From: Tubiluchus corallicola
Taxonomy: Eukaryota > Priapulida > Priapulimorpha > Priapulimorphida > Tubiluchidae
Assembly (NCBI GenBank): GCA_030141605.1
Contig: JAQGDQ010000428.1
Span: forward strand, 1-62,000
Length of the DNA stretch: 62,000 bases
Reading direction: 5' to 3'
Under the pieces are notes generated by a model, which was not told where the DNA came from, did no database searches, and saw only the letters and a list, made by a program, of their open reading frames with translations. Made by a program: the position numbers and the translations under genes. Positions 1 to 11,446 of the stretch are shown in pieces. How positions within the stretch are numbered: the first letter of the stretch is position 1; every line of letters begins with the position of its first letter.

Positions 1-2
1 AT

Positions 3-1997
3 GTATACAAAGGGAAAATTTATGTTTTTGGTGGTGTTTATGGTGTGAATGATTGTCCTTTATTTTGCTATGATGTACTTTGTAACTCCTGGGAAAGGTT
101 AGCTACAAGCAATCCAGGAGCAAAACAACCTTTTAGCAGAAGAGGTCATACAGTAGTGGTATATAAAATAAGTATGCATGTGTTCGGTGGTTATCAAGAT
201 TTAAGCGGTTCAAATAATGAACATTGGGCTTACAATTTTGAAGCTCGTAGTTGGCATGAATTAAATAGTGGCGTGAAAGAAGTTCCACCACCACGGCATT
301 ATCATTCCGCTGTTGTGTATTCAGACAGCATGTGGATATATGGAGGCATTACACATTTGCAGCGTATGTCTGACTTATGGAAATGGAATTTCGTCTATGA
401 GTCATGGACTAGAATTCGTTCTAAATCAGGGCCAGGTCCTTTGTCAGGGCACAGTGCATGTGTGGTGGCTGGCAGTATGCTGATATTTGGTGGTGAAACT
501 GATAGTGCTCCATGTAACGATCTTTGGAAATTTAATTTTTCAGACCTAACTTGGACAAAAGTGTTAATTGAAAATCTTCCTAGCTGTCGTAGTCAGCATG
601 CAACCGCTCTTGTAAACTCTGTTCTTTTTGGGTCTGATTCTACCTTTTCAGCTTCCGAACCTTGTTTACAGCCGGGTAGGGCTAAATTACCATCTTTTGC
701 TCGTCCTGACACATGTCCTCCTGATTTGTGCTCATCTTCTGTGCATTATTCTAAACTTGAAACCATATCCGTTGAAACCTTAACAGAAAGCCTTCCAGAA
801 ACGTGTGACAATATCCAAGACAAAAATGTTATCAGTATCGGCTGTAATGTTTTACAGACGTTTGCATCTAAAATACCATCTTCAGACTACAATTATTCTA
901 AATTTGATGAGACACACAACAACATTCAACATGCTGTAATAACGAATAAAAAGCAATACTCTCATAATTCAACACAGAAATCATTTTTACCAGCAGGTGA
1001 TATCATATATAAGCATTTTAGTAATTCAACTTTTGAAAATGAGCTTACGAGTGACTGTGATGATCTAATCAACGAAAGCATTTATTTTGCAAAGAAATCA
1101 CTTGATGGTAATAGCGATGCTTCTTTGGAGGAACAACTAAAATCTGACCCTTATTACTGTACATTATGCACTTGCACTACTGGTTCTGGAGATGTGATGA
1201 AAGACAGTGGGGAATGTCTGGTACAAAAAGAACAGAAGATTGCAGGTTCTTGCACATGCCATTGTCATAACATCGTGCAAAGAGTATGCATCAGTGATCT
1301 AATGCAAAGAAGCTTAAGTTGTGGAGACGAAGTCCCAGTAAGTAAGTCATTTCGCAACAACCAGCAACCTTGTGCCATAACCTCAAACAGTATCACCGAA
1401 CTCCGGCAAAGTCAGCCAACTTTGTCCAAACAACATAGTGGTGTTTTACATGATAATGGGCAATATTTTATATTACCTGGTGCTGTGTCGTCTCGTTTTT
1501 CGGAAAGTAGCAGCATTAACTTAATTAGTTTTAGCCAAGAAGAATTGGCTCCATCAGTTATAGAAGAGTTTGATCCAATACTGACAGTTACTAGCAGTGG
1601 CGTGCAAAAGCCGTTAAACGATTTGCAAACAGAAACTGTTTATAAAAGTGTGCAGAAACAAGATTCTCACAAGCGAAATAGTGATGTAAATGATGCTGCA
1701 AGCTCTTCTGGTCAAATTCTTTCTAGCAACAAAGTTATACCTCTTGCAAAGAAGGCCATTGTTAATTCACCTCATGTACTTACAGACAAAAATGTGTCAG
1801 CTACTGAAATGCATCAGCGGGATAAATCTGTTGGTGATTTGCCTACAACAAGATCTCAGAAAGTCTCAAATCCTGTCAGTTGTTGGTATTTGTACGTATT
1901 TGGCGGGAAAATACCAGGTTGTAGCAGCAAAAAAGAGCTTGATGTGTGGCGATTAGCTATTAAATTTCGATCAGGGTTCCATGAAACATTTTTATGA
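3..1997 (+). CDS. Kelch-repeat beta-propeller protein, 5' end outside window
   Basis: The frame is open from base 3, upstream of the first ATG at 45, so this is the 3' part of a larger gene or its last exon. Five kelch-like blades are visible. Four lie near the N-terminus, with hydrophobic-GG strands YVFGG (bases about 24-38), HVFGG, WIYGG and LIFGG, each followed by the conserved Y/W-W pair. One lies at the extreme C-terminus (YVFGG, about residue 617 counting from the ATG at 45), which would close the propeller. Between them sits an insert of roughly 420 residues, mostly Ser/Thr/Gln-rich and low in secondary structure, with a Cys/His cluster at about residues 370-415 (CTLCTC ... CTCHCH). 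Kelch propellers usually bind proteins (cullin-3 substrates, actin, Rab partners). I cannot assign an orthologue; scruin-like and F-box/kelch proteins have comparable split propellers. No intron is apparent inside the visible part. Family call is firm, function unknown. Confidence 0.85.
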   Translation, partial: VYKGKIYVFGGVYGVNDCPLFCYDVLCNSWERLATSNPGAKQPFSRRGHTVVVYKISMHVFGGYQDLSGSNNEHWAYNFEARSWHELNSGVKEVPPPRHYHSAVVYSDSMWIYGGITHLQRMSDLWKWNFVYESWTRIRSKSGPGPLSGHSACVVAGSMLIFGGETDSAPCNDLWKFNFSDLTWTKVLIENLPSCRSQHATALVNSVLFGSDSTFSASEPCLQPGRAKLPSFARPDTCPPDLCSSSVHYSKLETISVETLTESLPETCDNIQDKNVISIGCNVLQTFASKIPSSDYNYSKFDETHNNIQHAVITNKKQYSHNSTQKSFLPAGDIIYKHFSNSTFENELTSDCDDLINESIYFAKKSLDGNSDASLEEQLKSDPYYCTLCTCTTGSGDVMKDSGECLVQKEQKIAGSCTCHCHNIVQRVCISDLMQRSLSCGDEVPVSKSFRNNQQPCAITSNSITELRQSQPTLSKQHSGVLHDNGQYFILPGAVSSRFSESSSINLISFSQEELAPSVIEEFDPILTVTSSGVQKPLNDLQTETVYKSVQKQDSHKRNSDVNDAASSSGQILSSNKVIPLAKKAIVNSPHVLTDKNVSATEMHQRDKSVGDLPTTRSQKVSNPVSCWYLYVFGGKIPGCSSKKELDVWRLAIKFRSGFHETFL

Positions 1998-2390
1998 TCG
2001 TGTGAACATTCTTGCTATTTATCAGCTGTGTTCTTTTGAGAGAATTTAAATGTGCGATATATGTAGGCTTCAGTGCCCTGATTTTAGTTGCAAAATGAAA
2101 CAACCAGTATTATTTGGTTAACAATTAAAGATCTCTTCTGATGTCTGGTGGGACATGTTGTTTGCTGTTTGTTTGTTGTAAAGTAACAAAACAGAATGCA
2201 TAGAATAGAAGTAGCAAACAGGTGTTTATCATACAAATTTGGAAAGTGCTGTTTTGTGAGAAAATTTAGTTGAAGGTGTAATAAATCAAAATTGTATGTG
2301 GATTGGCAGTTCACTGCTACTTTTAATTTTTTTCATGCGACATGTTTTGTAACTTCCCTGACTTTGTTCAGGACACAAACCAACGTTCCT

Positions 2391-2484
2391 ATACATATAT
2401 ATATATATGTATATACGTACGCACATATATATATACATATCTATCTATCTATATATATATATATATATATATATAGATAGATAG

Positions 2485-2525
<41 letters not shown>

Positions 2526-2543
2526 CATATATATATATGTATA
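2391..2543. repeat. TA/TAGA microsatellite with internal palindrome
   Basis: Nearly continuous AT dinucleotides, interrupted by three ATCT units on the left (about 2440-2450) and the complementary TAGA units on the right (about 2475-2487). This makes an inverted repeat around a TA core. Confidence 0.95.
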
Positions 2544-4599
2544 GGTTAGGTGTTTATATATGCATGCTGCCACAAATTTGGAGCTAATGTCGCAAAATGT
2601 AAAACGTTATTTATGTCCAGTGCTGTATGTTTTGCATGTAAAGTATGGAATGTCAGTTCTGATTTTCAGGGTAATGCTCAGTGATATAACTCTGTGTTTA
2701 TAATGTGCAGTTCATAACAATTAAGCTGTTTTTGGCCCTTTGGCATTAAATGTTCGTTAAAGATTTTGACTATTAAAAGATTATTAATTATAATTTTTTA
2801 GAATATTTATAATGTGTTTTAAATTTGCTTTTATTAGTATAATGTATTTTAATATATTGTTATATATAATGCATAATTAAATGTAACTGTTTCAACATGA
2901 TTATTTAATTTGATTACATATGACCCTGTCAACATTTATCCACGTGTGTTTGTTATTTAGAAAATTATGTCATCTGTTGTCATGGTCATTAGATAAATTG
3001 CAAATCTCAGTCTATTTTAGTGACACTTATAAGAAGGCATATAATACCAATATATACCAATACAAAATTTGACTATTTTTTGTTTTATACCGCTTTATAT
3101 TATTATAGTTATTATACTTTTGTTAATTGTTTCCACTTTATAATAAAACATTAATGTAGTTTATTTCAAAACATTGTTTATGATTAATTTTGTTCACATT
3201 ATTATGATCAGTAGGCTTGTCACTTGCAATCTCACACTTCACAACAATGCTGTTACAAGAAAATTTCTGATTTACATTTGTTAAGTATTAATTAATTAAT
3301 TTGTATAAATAAACCATAGTTATTAAATGATATTTTACAAAAATATACGTTAGCTATGCCAGTTTCAACCAACTGAGGGAGAATTAGATTTTTATGGTAG
3401 ATCTTCAATGCAGTTACTGTATCTAAAATTTAATACAAATCTGCACTAAGTTACTAATTCTTACACGATTTACAAATTTGAACTGAGTTAGTGATATCAG
3501 TAAAATATTTGCAAACACACTGAGTCAAAAGTTGATTCACAATAAAAAAGACGAAAAAATAGCAGCACCTAATGCTAATGCCATTTCGCAGCAAATGTAC
3601 CTCAATGCTATAACAGTTTTACTTCAAATTGCTTTTATCGCTGCCATTTTGTGCCTAATTAGAACAAGTAACTTACTACATTGTCTTGTTCCTGTTTTGT
3701 TTGTTATGTCAATTATGATTTCTGTGTGGCTGTGCATGAAAACTAATGTATACTTTAATATAGTTATGTATAGACAGACCTGATTTCCAGTTTCACTATT
3801 TGCATGATCCTTTATTTTTGTGACTGTCAATTCTGTCATAAAAATTGTGCTTGTGCATGCTGCTATTATTTTTCAGTTTTCAAATTTTTATTTTCAGTTA
3901 TTGTTTGATTTTTTATCATTATACACTTATTATTATTAGATTATTGATTACTGACGCACGCACACACACACATTATATATAACTTATATATATTGGTCTT
4001 TTACTACCCGTTCTTGACAAAATGTTTTTTCTAATTATTATTAAATTTTGTATTACACCTGCGTGTGCATTGCAAGATAAACAAAAGATTAAGTTATGTT
4101 ATGTTACGTTGTGTGTGTAATTAGTGATTTCCAGTAGAGCATAGAGTAAGGCAATAAGCATTGTTATTTTTCATTGCCTTATGTATAGCTCTACAAGTCT
4201 ATGGCCCAAATCTTAAGGGAAAAAGACATTTAAATTAGTCACAGATTATAATTTGAGCCATTGATATTATTAATAATAGACTAGCCTGTAGCTTATGGAT
4301 AATGTAACTTGACTAATGAACGCGATCATCAACGGAGTTAGCATGAAGATCACCGAAGAATCTGACATCACAGAAGAATTCTGAAGAATAAAAGATTTCT
4401 GTTCTTGAGTAGACTATACAATAATACATGTAGAGAAATGTAGACCTACACAAGTTTGTACGTGTAACGTGCAATGAAATATAATTTTTATATTTATGTA
4501 GATAGATAATCAGTTTTAATGTTAAGTACTAAAACAAGATAGTGAAATCACTTCGTCAGATAATGAACCTTGTGCTTGGACCATCGTGATTTGTTAAAG

Positions 4600-4915
4600 T
4601 TATTTATTGCTTTTTAGTTTCTTGCCTTTACTTTAGCTTTACAATATTGTGTGTTACTTGTAATATATTTAGGTAATCTGGGTATTATGATAGCCTATAA
4701 TGTTTTACGAAAGCCATTGGATTTGCTTATCATCACTTGATTTGCATAAATAAAGCAATGTATTTGTTATTTTTTAGTTTTTTTGCCATGATTTAGCTAT
4801 AATTAAGTACATGGTAAAAAGTGTTGTGTATTACGTATTTGTATTGTGATACTCTAGGTATCAAAATAGCCTATAAAGTTTTTATGAAAGCTTTTTGATT
4901 TGCTTATCATCGGTT
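4600..4915. repeat. Imperfect tandem duplication of about 150-170 bp
   Basis: The segment 4600-4735 is repeated in diverged form at 4768-4912. Shared landmarks, in order, are ttttttagttt, a ttgcc...atttagct block, tgtgttactt/tgtgtattac, the block atagcctata, cgaaagcc/tgaaagct and the block ttgatttgcttatcatc. The second copy ends directly at the polypyrimidine tract and acceptor of the first TRIQK coding exon, so the duplication copied the region next to a splice site. Confidence 0.7.
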
Positions 4916-4961
4916 TAGTTTTATGTTTTAGAACTTGCAGTGGAGAATGCCATAAACTGCA

Positions 4962-7654
4962 ATGGGCAAACAAGATGTAAATAAACCAAATTGTGCCACT
5001 CTTTCTGTTGATCAGTACAGGAAACAGATAGGTATTAACAAAGTATGCACACATCTGTTAAAGCAAGTGCATTAACAGAATTTGAGGTGCACGCTTTACT
5101 CAGTGCCGTACGTGTTACAAGACTACAAAAAGTACAATTTTTTTATTATTAGCTGATAGCAAAAACATTTTATGTGTAAGAATTGTCTAGTTTCATAGCC
5201 TGTCAAGATATGCCCAGAATGCTTGCCAGTCCATTTGCATTTTTTTCTGATTGAATACCACCATTTTTGACATTACCGTCTACCTGCAAGCCTTAGTAAA
5301 TATTAAAAAAATGTAATAAAAGATTTCATTGGAGTGTGCAGGAAATTTTCGTCACAGAAAAAAGAATTATTATTGTATTAAATTTTTAAATTTAATAGAG
5401 CTTAAAGAAACTTCTTGGTAATTTTGCTTGTTTCAAGGCTAACAGTGTCACCAAATCTGATATTCCTTTCAGTTATTTGACTTGCAATTCAAAGCAAAAG
5501 TTTAAGTTGTTCCGAGTTCAAGTGTCTGCTTTTTGACTTTAAAGTCGGTTTGAGTTAAAGCAAGTGGCAATTTGACTTGAGTCTGAGACTCAATGTTACA
5601 ACACTCATGAAAATTGTAGCTACTGTGCCTATTTTTGAAAACCAATTTTAAAGTTAGTCATTTTGCAAATTTTTAAAAACTGAGTTTGAATAGTGTAATA
5701 GTCTTAGGTAACATCAGAACTTACCATACTGCACCACTTAGCAAGGCAGTCGCCGAGTAGCTTGACGGTCTGTAAGTTGCTTCTGTTGCTTACGTGAAAT
5801 TCATATTTTTGCATTTTTATATTTGAATTTCAGTTTAATAAGGATTCTAGTATCTATCCATGTATTTATAATGTGAATCAAACAGTGTCTAAGTATTTAA
5901 GGAAGACATATCATGCAAAGCACATGGCACGATCCACTGATTAAAGAAGTATTTCAAGTTCATGTTTCCATCACCGTACTCACTTCGTTTAGGCCCTTTT
6001 TCAATTTATTTCAAGCAAAAAGAGATGCCAAGTGATATACTACGTCAGCTTCATAATGCATACACAGTTTAAGAGAGCTTGCACTTATTAAACTAAAATA
6101 ATAACTCGCGTTATACCTTTAAATGATGGCTCAAAACTATTGATTATTATATCTAACTGCTAATAACTGAGCTTGCTGTGCATGCAAAACTCATTTTTTA
6201 TACTTTAAAATTACGATTTATTTGAAGCAGTATTATGGGAATTATTATTTGACTTGTCAAGGTAACTAGTGTGCAGACAGTACTAATATGGTATCATTTT
6301 AATGTTTGCATTGCCGATGAATATATGGTAGTCATTAACTATAGCTTCATGTATGTTTTTGGTCAATTGCTTAATTTTACATTAACATGTACTATAAGAT
6401 GCTATTGGAATTGATTGCTGGCATTCTTAATTTCACATTAATTTGTTGCAAGTTATTATATTAATTAATTGTGGTACCTTAAAATAATTTATGATGTAAT
6501 GCTTTCATGTTTTAACCTGATACTGAGTTTTCATGTTTCATTATAAAGTTTATTTTCTGTCTTGTGACTTCTGTCCTGATACAGCACTACAATGTGGAAA
6601 AAACTCAACGAAATTATCATAGCATTGTTTTACATAATGAATACTTGTGACACGAGCTTTTTAAAGAATTTATGACACCTGTCTGTTTATTATTTTGCCA
6701 CATCTTAGGATTTAAGTCGTACTATAGTTCAGATTGGCCATTTAGTTCAGGTGTAAAACAAAGAATCGTAGGTTGGTGATTCACCTCTTAGAAGCATGAA
6801 TTTATTAATAGAGTGCCACATCCTTTTTGTAATAATGATAGTAATGATAATAATAATAATAACAACGTTTCTGTAGGACATATAGTTTGCGCATATCTCC
6901 TAAAGTGTTTAATAGTCGTGTTGCATATCTAATTATTACTTTTGTAAGCCTACACCCCCTTCCCAAGTGCTACTACAAGAGTGCAAACAGAACAAGTTTT
7001 CAAAATTTGATTTTTCCTCTGGCAAAAAAGCAAGACCTGTGATGTGTGAAACTGCAACCTGTAGCTTAAAACGTGTGCTGAAACATAATTGTAAAAACAA
7101 TTAGCAAGGAAAGATAATATTTAATGAGCAAGGCCTTATCTTAATCAGTAATGACTCTTGCAAGTTCTGTAGGTAGTTACATAAATCTGTTTTTTACAGG
7201 AAAGCAAGATTATAAGAAATCTAAGAAGGGTCTGAAAGCAGTGAAGCAGCAAGCAGAAGCTAAAGAAAATATGATGGGAGTAAAGGTATGTATGCTTCCA
7301 GTGATTTTCGGGAAAGGGATAGAGCTCAGGTTTAGGCCCTTTGAACTCAAATAATGCCTTTGTTTTTTTATTTGAACAGTAAGTAAGTGTGTTCCTCAGT
7401 TTTTGTGCTTATTGTAGAGCATTTTAGTAACCTGGACATGTTTTTCTGAAGTGCAAGATTCGGCGTAGTAATCAATAATTATACCTATACTAAACATGTG
7501 TGCCTGGTTATTGACTTTCCAAAAAACATTCATTTGACCATCCGATTTTTCTTTGTATTTTTAGGAATTGCTGCTATTGGTTGGAGGTGTGTTAATGGTT
7601 TTTGCAACGATATACTTAATTTTGTATGTATATTTGTCAGGAGACAACATATAA
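4962..7654 (+). CDS. TRIQK: TRIQK (triple QxxK/R motif) small membrane protein, 3 coding exons
   Basis: Assembled from splice sites. Exon 1 is 4962-5031 (donor gtatta, phase 1), exon 2 is 7200-7285 (acceptor tttttacag, donor gtatgt, phase 0) and exon 3 is 7565-7654 with stop TAA. The product is 81 residues (human TRIQK is 86). The three defining QxxK/R motifs lie at the exon 1/2 junction: QYRK, QIGK and QDYK within residues 18-31. A basic helical stretch follows (residues about 32-50), and then one C-terminal transmembrane segment, about residues 54-75, starting ELLLLVGGVLMVF and ending with a short tail SGDNI. The family is a small ER membrane protein, linked to cell growth in Xenopus; its molecular role is not established. 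The start is chosen at the MGKQDVNKPN context, which resembles the conserved N-terminus. A 5' UTR exon upstream is likely but not located. The small ORFs called around exons 2 and 3 read through introns or run in another frame. Confidence 0.93.
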
Positions 7655-9643
7655 GCAATAGCACAGACAAAATAGCAACGATTTTTGTAAATATTTAAGA
7701 CAAATTTGTATATTTTGTTCAAACTGCTAAATATTAAAATGCTTGACTGATTTCTTTGTCCATTCTGCAGGTGTACAGTTTGCACTATTTATCTGTAATC
7801 CATCGTCTTTTGCTGTGAGGTTGGTAATTTGTTATGTAAATAGGGGTTGATTGCTTATAAAATGAGTTACATTTTTTTATATTACATTTTTTTATTTTTA
7901 TCATTATGCTAGTCTTCTAAATATTGAACAGACTGTAAATAATTACCAGACTTACTGTTTAAATATTATTAGCGTAAAAGAGAAAATGTAAGTATTAGCT
8001 GTAAGGGTTTTGACTGAAACTTACTCTAATGTCAATAGGTATCAATAAAACACTATTAACATTAGTTAACTGCAAAATCGCTAGAGTGCCTTTCATAACA
8101 TGCTCAATTTATGATATTTGCAAATGCCAACTTTTATGTAAATATATGTGAACTGAATAATTAGCATTTTCATTTTTATAATTGTACAGAAATTTGACTG
8201 AAGATTAATCTTGTAAAAAAGTGTGTTTATGTCTATAATCATATTTCTTGTAAATGAAATGCGATTTAGTCAGCTAAATTTGACACAACTTTTTTAATCA
8301 TAAACTGCATTAAAACTTTTGAATTACACTGTTGTACTGACAACTCTACTGTAAAATGTAAAAAGGAACAAAGACGTATAACTATAACAGATAGTTACAC
8401 ACAAATAATAATAACAAATTTTAAACATTGCAATCTCACAACACTTCGCACGATAATTTACAATCTTCAAAATGAAGTCATTGTGACTTCACGAGATATA
8501 GCAAAAACAACTGTTTAGTAAATATCTCAGAATCAATTTCTGATACCTGTCGCTGTAACATAATTCTCTGATTTGAGTGCAAGATTTATAGAAGCTATAT
8601 AGAGGGTGGTTCTACAGAGATAATTTTAAAAATGCATACAAGTGAAAGTCATATTGTCCCTGCAGGCTAGTGCTAGTTATGTTTTTGTGCTAAGCTCTTT
8701 GGCAATCATTAATTATTTGATGTCAGCTGACCTCATAATTTGGCTACATATCTGAAATTCTACAATTACAGGACCGTCATAAAGTTAGGAAGTTTTGGAA
8801 GTATTTGACGACATTCTCTTACTTTGTAAACAATAAAAGTTACAAACTACTATAGCAATGACTTGAAAAAGTCTGAAAATGAATTCCTTCAGTTGCACAA
8901 TTAAAAAGTGATACAATAACAAAAATCAAACTATTTGTATCCTGGATTGTGATCTCAAATCTGGAAAAAATATCCCGAATATCTTAGTACTTGCAAATTG
9001 CAATATGATGCCCATAAATTGAATTCAGTATCAGATCAGAATATGAATACAGGTCCACCAAACATTTGATGTAAAATTGGGTGTGAAATGCAGAAAGCCC
9101 GGTTTCACCCCTGCTACGGATCCAGGGGGCAAATTATGCCACAGAAATTGCCTTTCGTGTATCAAAATAAAATTATCAGAAAATTACAACAAAAATTAAG
9201 GTAATTTTTGTGCCCTACTGAGCTTTCTTGTGCTGTTATTGCAGTTCACTGTACTTTATACAAAAATATGCTTTTCATACACATGAAAAAGCTCAACAGC
9301 ACACAAAAGTGCTTAATTTTTAATAATTGTAATACCCTTTAATGTTTCACATCGTGCGACTCATGAACGCTACTGTATTACTGAGAGTAGTAGTATTAAT
9401 TGCGTCGTTATTGATACTGATGTCAAAGGAAGCTAGATGATTTACAAACTTGCATGTGAAGTTACAGTATACATAAGAACTGAAATTTGATGCGTGTTCA
9501 TGTGTAAAAGGTTTAACATGCGTGTGACACATGCCTAATGCACGAGAGTTGGCAGGTTCGTGAATGGCTACTGCACAAAATACACAATTTTTAACTGTTC
9601 ATTACACAGTACTTATTCTACAACGTACATATGTGACGTCAGT
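7655..9643. other. Intergenic region between convergent TRIQK and NSRP1
   Basis: Contains the TRIQK 3' UTR, with AATAAA at 8044-8049 as a likely polyadenylation signal, and the NSRP1 3' flank. I see no other coding exon, RNA gene or clear repeat; the sequence is AT-rich. Confidence 0.6.
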
Positions 9644-11446
9644 CTAACTCTGACGAAAAACCGCCTTCAAAATGTGTTTATCGTGCTTTCTTGCAAAGTA
9701 TCTTTGCCTGGCTAATGAAATTGTCTCATCCGTATTTCGTCTCCTATATTTTGCCAATGGGTCAGTAGCAGAACTTTGAGAATGCTCGTTGTTCACATAG
9801 TCACCTGCAGAATGGTCAGGTGGCGCTCTTGCACCACTTTTAAGGGTATCAGATATGGTTACTGCTACATTATCTGTTTCGATTGGTACAGATTTGTTTT
9901 TGTGGAGAACTTGCTTTTCCTTCTTATCTGTTATTTCACCATCTTCTGTTGAAGATTCAGATACCGAATCTGCATCCGACAAGTTCCTTGGCTTTTCATG
10001 CTGGTCTGTAGCAGTAGGCAAGTGTCTTACTTCTTGTTTTGATATTACACTCTCAGTTTCTTTATCAAACTGACTTTTACTATTTACATCGGAAATATTT
10101 TCAGCCTTACTATTTTGCTGAACATCCTCATTTGTGCTAAATGTGGTATTATCTATACCTTTCACTTCCGGTTTCTTGTTATCAGCTAGATTTATCTGAA
10201 CTTCAGGTAACTTTTCCTTTTCATCACTCTCTTCTAAGATCTTCTTGTCTTTTTGAGTACTGGCACTTGTTTCTTTGCCTTGTTTTAAGTGTATATCATT
10301 GCCTTTTTTACTGTGTCTATTAAGAGATTTATCTGAACCACTGTTTCTACGCCGATGAACATCTCTTTCTTTGCTCCTACGATGGCGTTCACTTTCGGAG
10401 TCTCGGCGTCTATGTCTACTTTTGTCATCATCCCTACTTCTTGGATAGTTTCTTTCGTTATGTCTGTCTGAATATGGCCTGTGTCTATCTCGATGTCTCC
10501 TGTCTTGATCGTCGTCATGCCTGCTGCTTCTCCGTTTATGGTTACCATCTTCATCACTGCTGCTGTGATGACGTTTTCTGTAATGCCTAGCAGAAGCAGA
10601 GTGTTTTTTCTTTCCAGTGCCAAACTTTATAGAAAGAGTATTTTCTGCTTTTAATTTATCATTGTTCTCATCTTCACTACTTGCAGGATGCTGGTCCATT
10701 TTCATTTCATCAGGTTCAGTAACTTCTTTTTTAAAACCGTCATTTTGTTCTTCAGAAGGCTCTTGTGCAACAAGACCAGAACTATTTTTGGATGCATCGA
10801 TCTGCTCACTTTCAGTTTTAATGGCACTAGGTGTTTCAACGTGATCTGGTTCATTTTCTTCACCCACTGTTTGCTTTAACAAATGTCTATAGAAACCACT
10901 AAGATCTTTTTGCTTTGTGACATCCTGCATTTTTTCCAACTCTTCCATCTTCCTTGCATGCTCCTCTTCTTCCGCTCTCTGCTCCAGTTTTTTCTTGTAC
11001 GCAGATGTAACAAATGCTTCTTTATCTTGAAATTCTTCACCTTCAGCATCTCTTTCTTTTTGCACCTGTCTCTCTATTCGGCGCTCGTGTTCTTTCTTTC
11101 TTTCTTCTGCAGCCTTTTTTAGTTGTGCTATGTACTTTGGCTTATTATCTTTTGTAGCTTGTGATTTGGGATTATACTCACTTTTTGTTTTTTCTATTTG
11201 GTCATAAATCGAGTCGTACTCATACACGGTAGGATCATCTTTTACTGCCTTTTCAATTTCTATCTGGCTCTGTTTCTTTAAGCGCTCCAAATTCACTTCA
11301 GTTCTAACTGGCTTAGACGTATCTCCAGTGTCCTCGTCACTATCACTTCCAAAAGCTGCGTGCACTTTTAAAAGCTTAGGAGAAGCTTTTTGACTTTTCT
11401 TTGTTATCAGTAAACCATACTGTTTTGGAGTTTTCTGTTCTGCCAT
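9644..11446 (-). CDS. NSRP1: Nuclear speckle splicing regulatory protein 1, intronless
   Basis: 600 residues in one uninterrupted frame. The N-terminus has the family signature KQYGLLITKK (residues 8-17) and an acidic phospho-site-like VHAAFGSDSDED (28-39). The conserved coiled-coil/DUF2040 block follows (about 50-195): DPTVYEYDSIYD, then PKYIAQLKKAAEERKKE, a long charged helix, and DLSGFYRHLLKQ at 181-192. The middle (about 280-400) is an Arg/Ser/His/Asp-rich tract of RS type. The C-terminus has the second conserved motif (DPLAKYRRRNTDE ... ARQRYFARK). Human NSRP1 is 558 aa and is a nuclear-speckle protein that regulates alternative splice-site choice, interacting with SR proteins. The start ATG at 11446 matches the conserved N-terminus. 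About 34 bases upstream, a minus-strand polypyrimidine tract plus AG (near 11481) could be the acceptor of a 5' UTR intron. The vertebrate gene is multi-exon, so the single-exon form is notable. Confidence 0.94.
   Translation of the reverse strand: MAEQKTPKQYGLLITKKSQKASPKLLKVHAAFGSDSDEDTGDTSKPVRTEVNLERLKKQSQIEIEKAVKDDPTVYEYDSIYDQIEKTKSEYNPKSQATKDNKPKYIAQLKKAAEERKKEHERRIERQVQKERDAEGEEFQDKEAFVTSAYKKKLEQRAEEEEHARKMEELEKMQDVTKQKDLSGFYRHLLKQTVGEENEPDHVETPSAIKTESEQIDASKNSSGLVAQEPSEEQNDGFKKEVTEPDEMKMDQHPASSEDENNDKLKAENTLSIKFGTGKKKHSASARHYRKRHHSSSDEDGNHKRRSSRHDDDQDRRHRDRHRPYSDRHNERNYPRSRDDDKSRHRRRDSESERHRRSKERDVHRRRNSGSDKSLNRHSKKGNDIHLKQGKETSASTQKDKKILEESDEKEKLPEVQINLADNKKPEVKGIDNTTFSTNEDVQQNSKAENISDVNSKSQFDKETESVISKQEVRHLPTATDQHEKPRNLSDADSVSESSTEDGEITDKKEKQVLHKNKSVPIETDNVAVTISDTLKSGARAPPDHSAGDYVNNEHSQSSATDPLAKYRRRNTDETISLARQRYFARKHDKHILKAVFRQS

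Larger units (their letters stand above)
1998..4961. other. Kelch 3' UTR, intergenic DNA and TRIQK 5' flank
   Basis: AT-rich sequence without a convincing coding exon. AATAAA-type polyadenylation signals occur at about 2280 and 3142, either of which could end the kelch transcript. The stretch includes the palindromic TA/TAGA microsatellite and, just before the first TRIQK coding exon, a local imperfect duplication. Small ORFs here are AT-rich and look like chance. Confidence 0.6.

Noticed and set aside
10285-11122. ORFs overlapping NSRP1 in other frames and on the opposite strand
   Set aside because: Shadows of the biased RS/KE-rich NSRP1 coding sequence.
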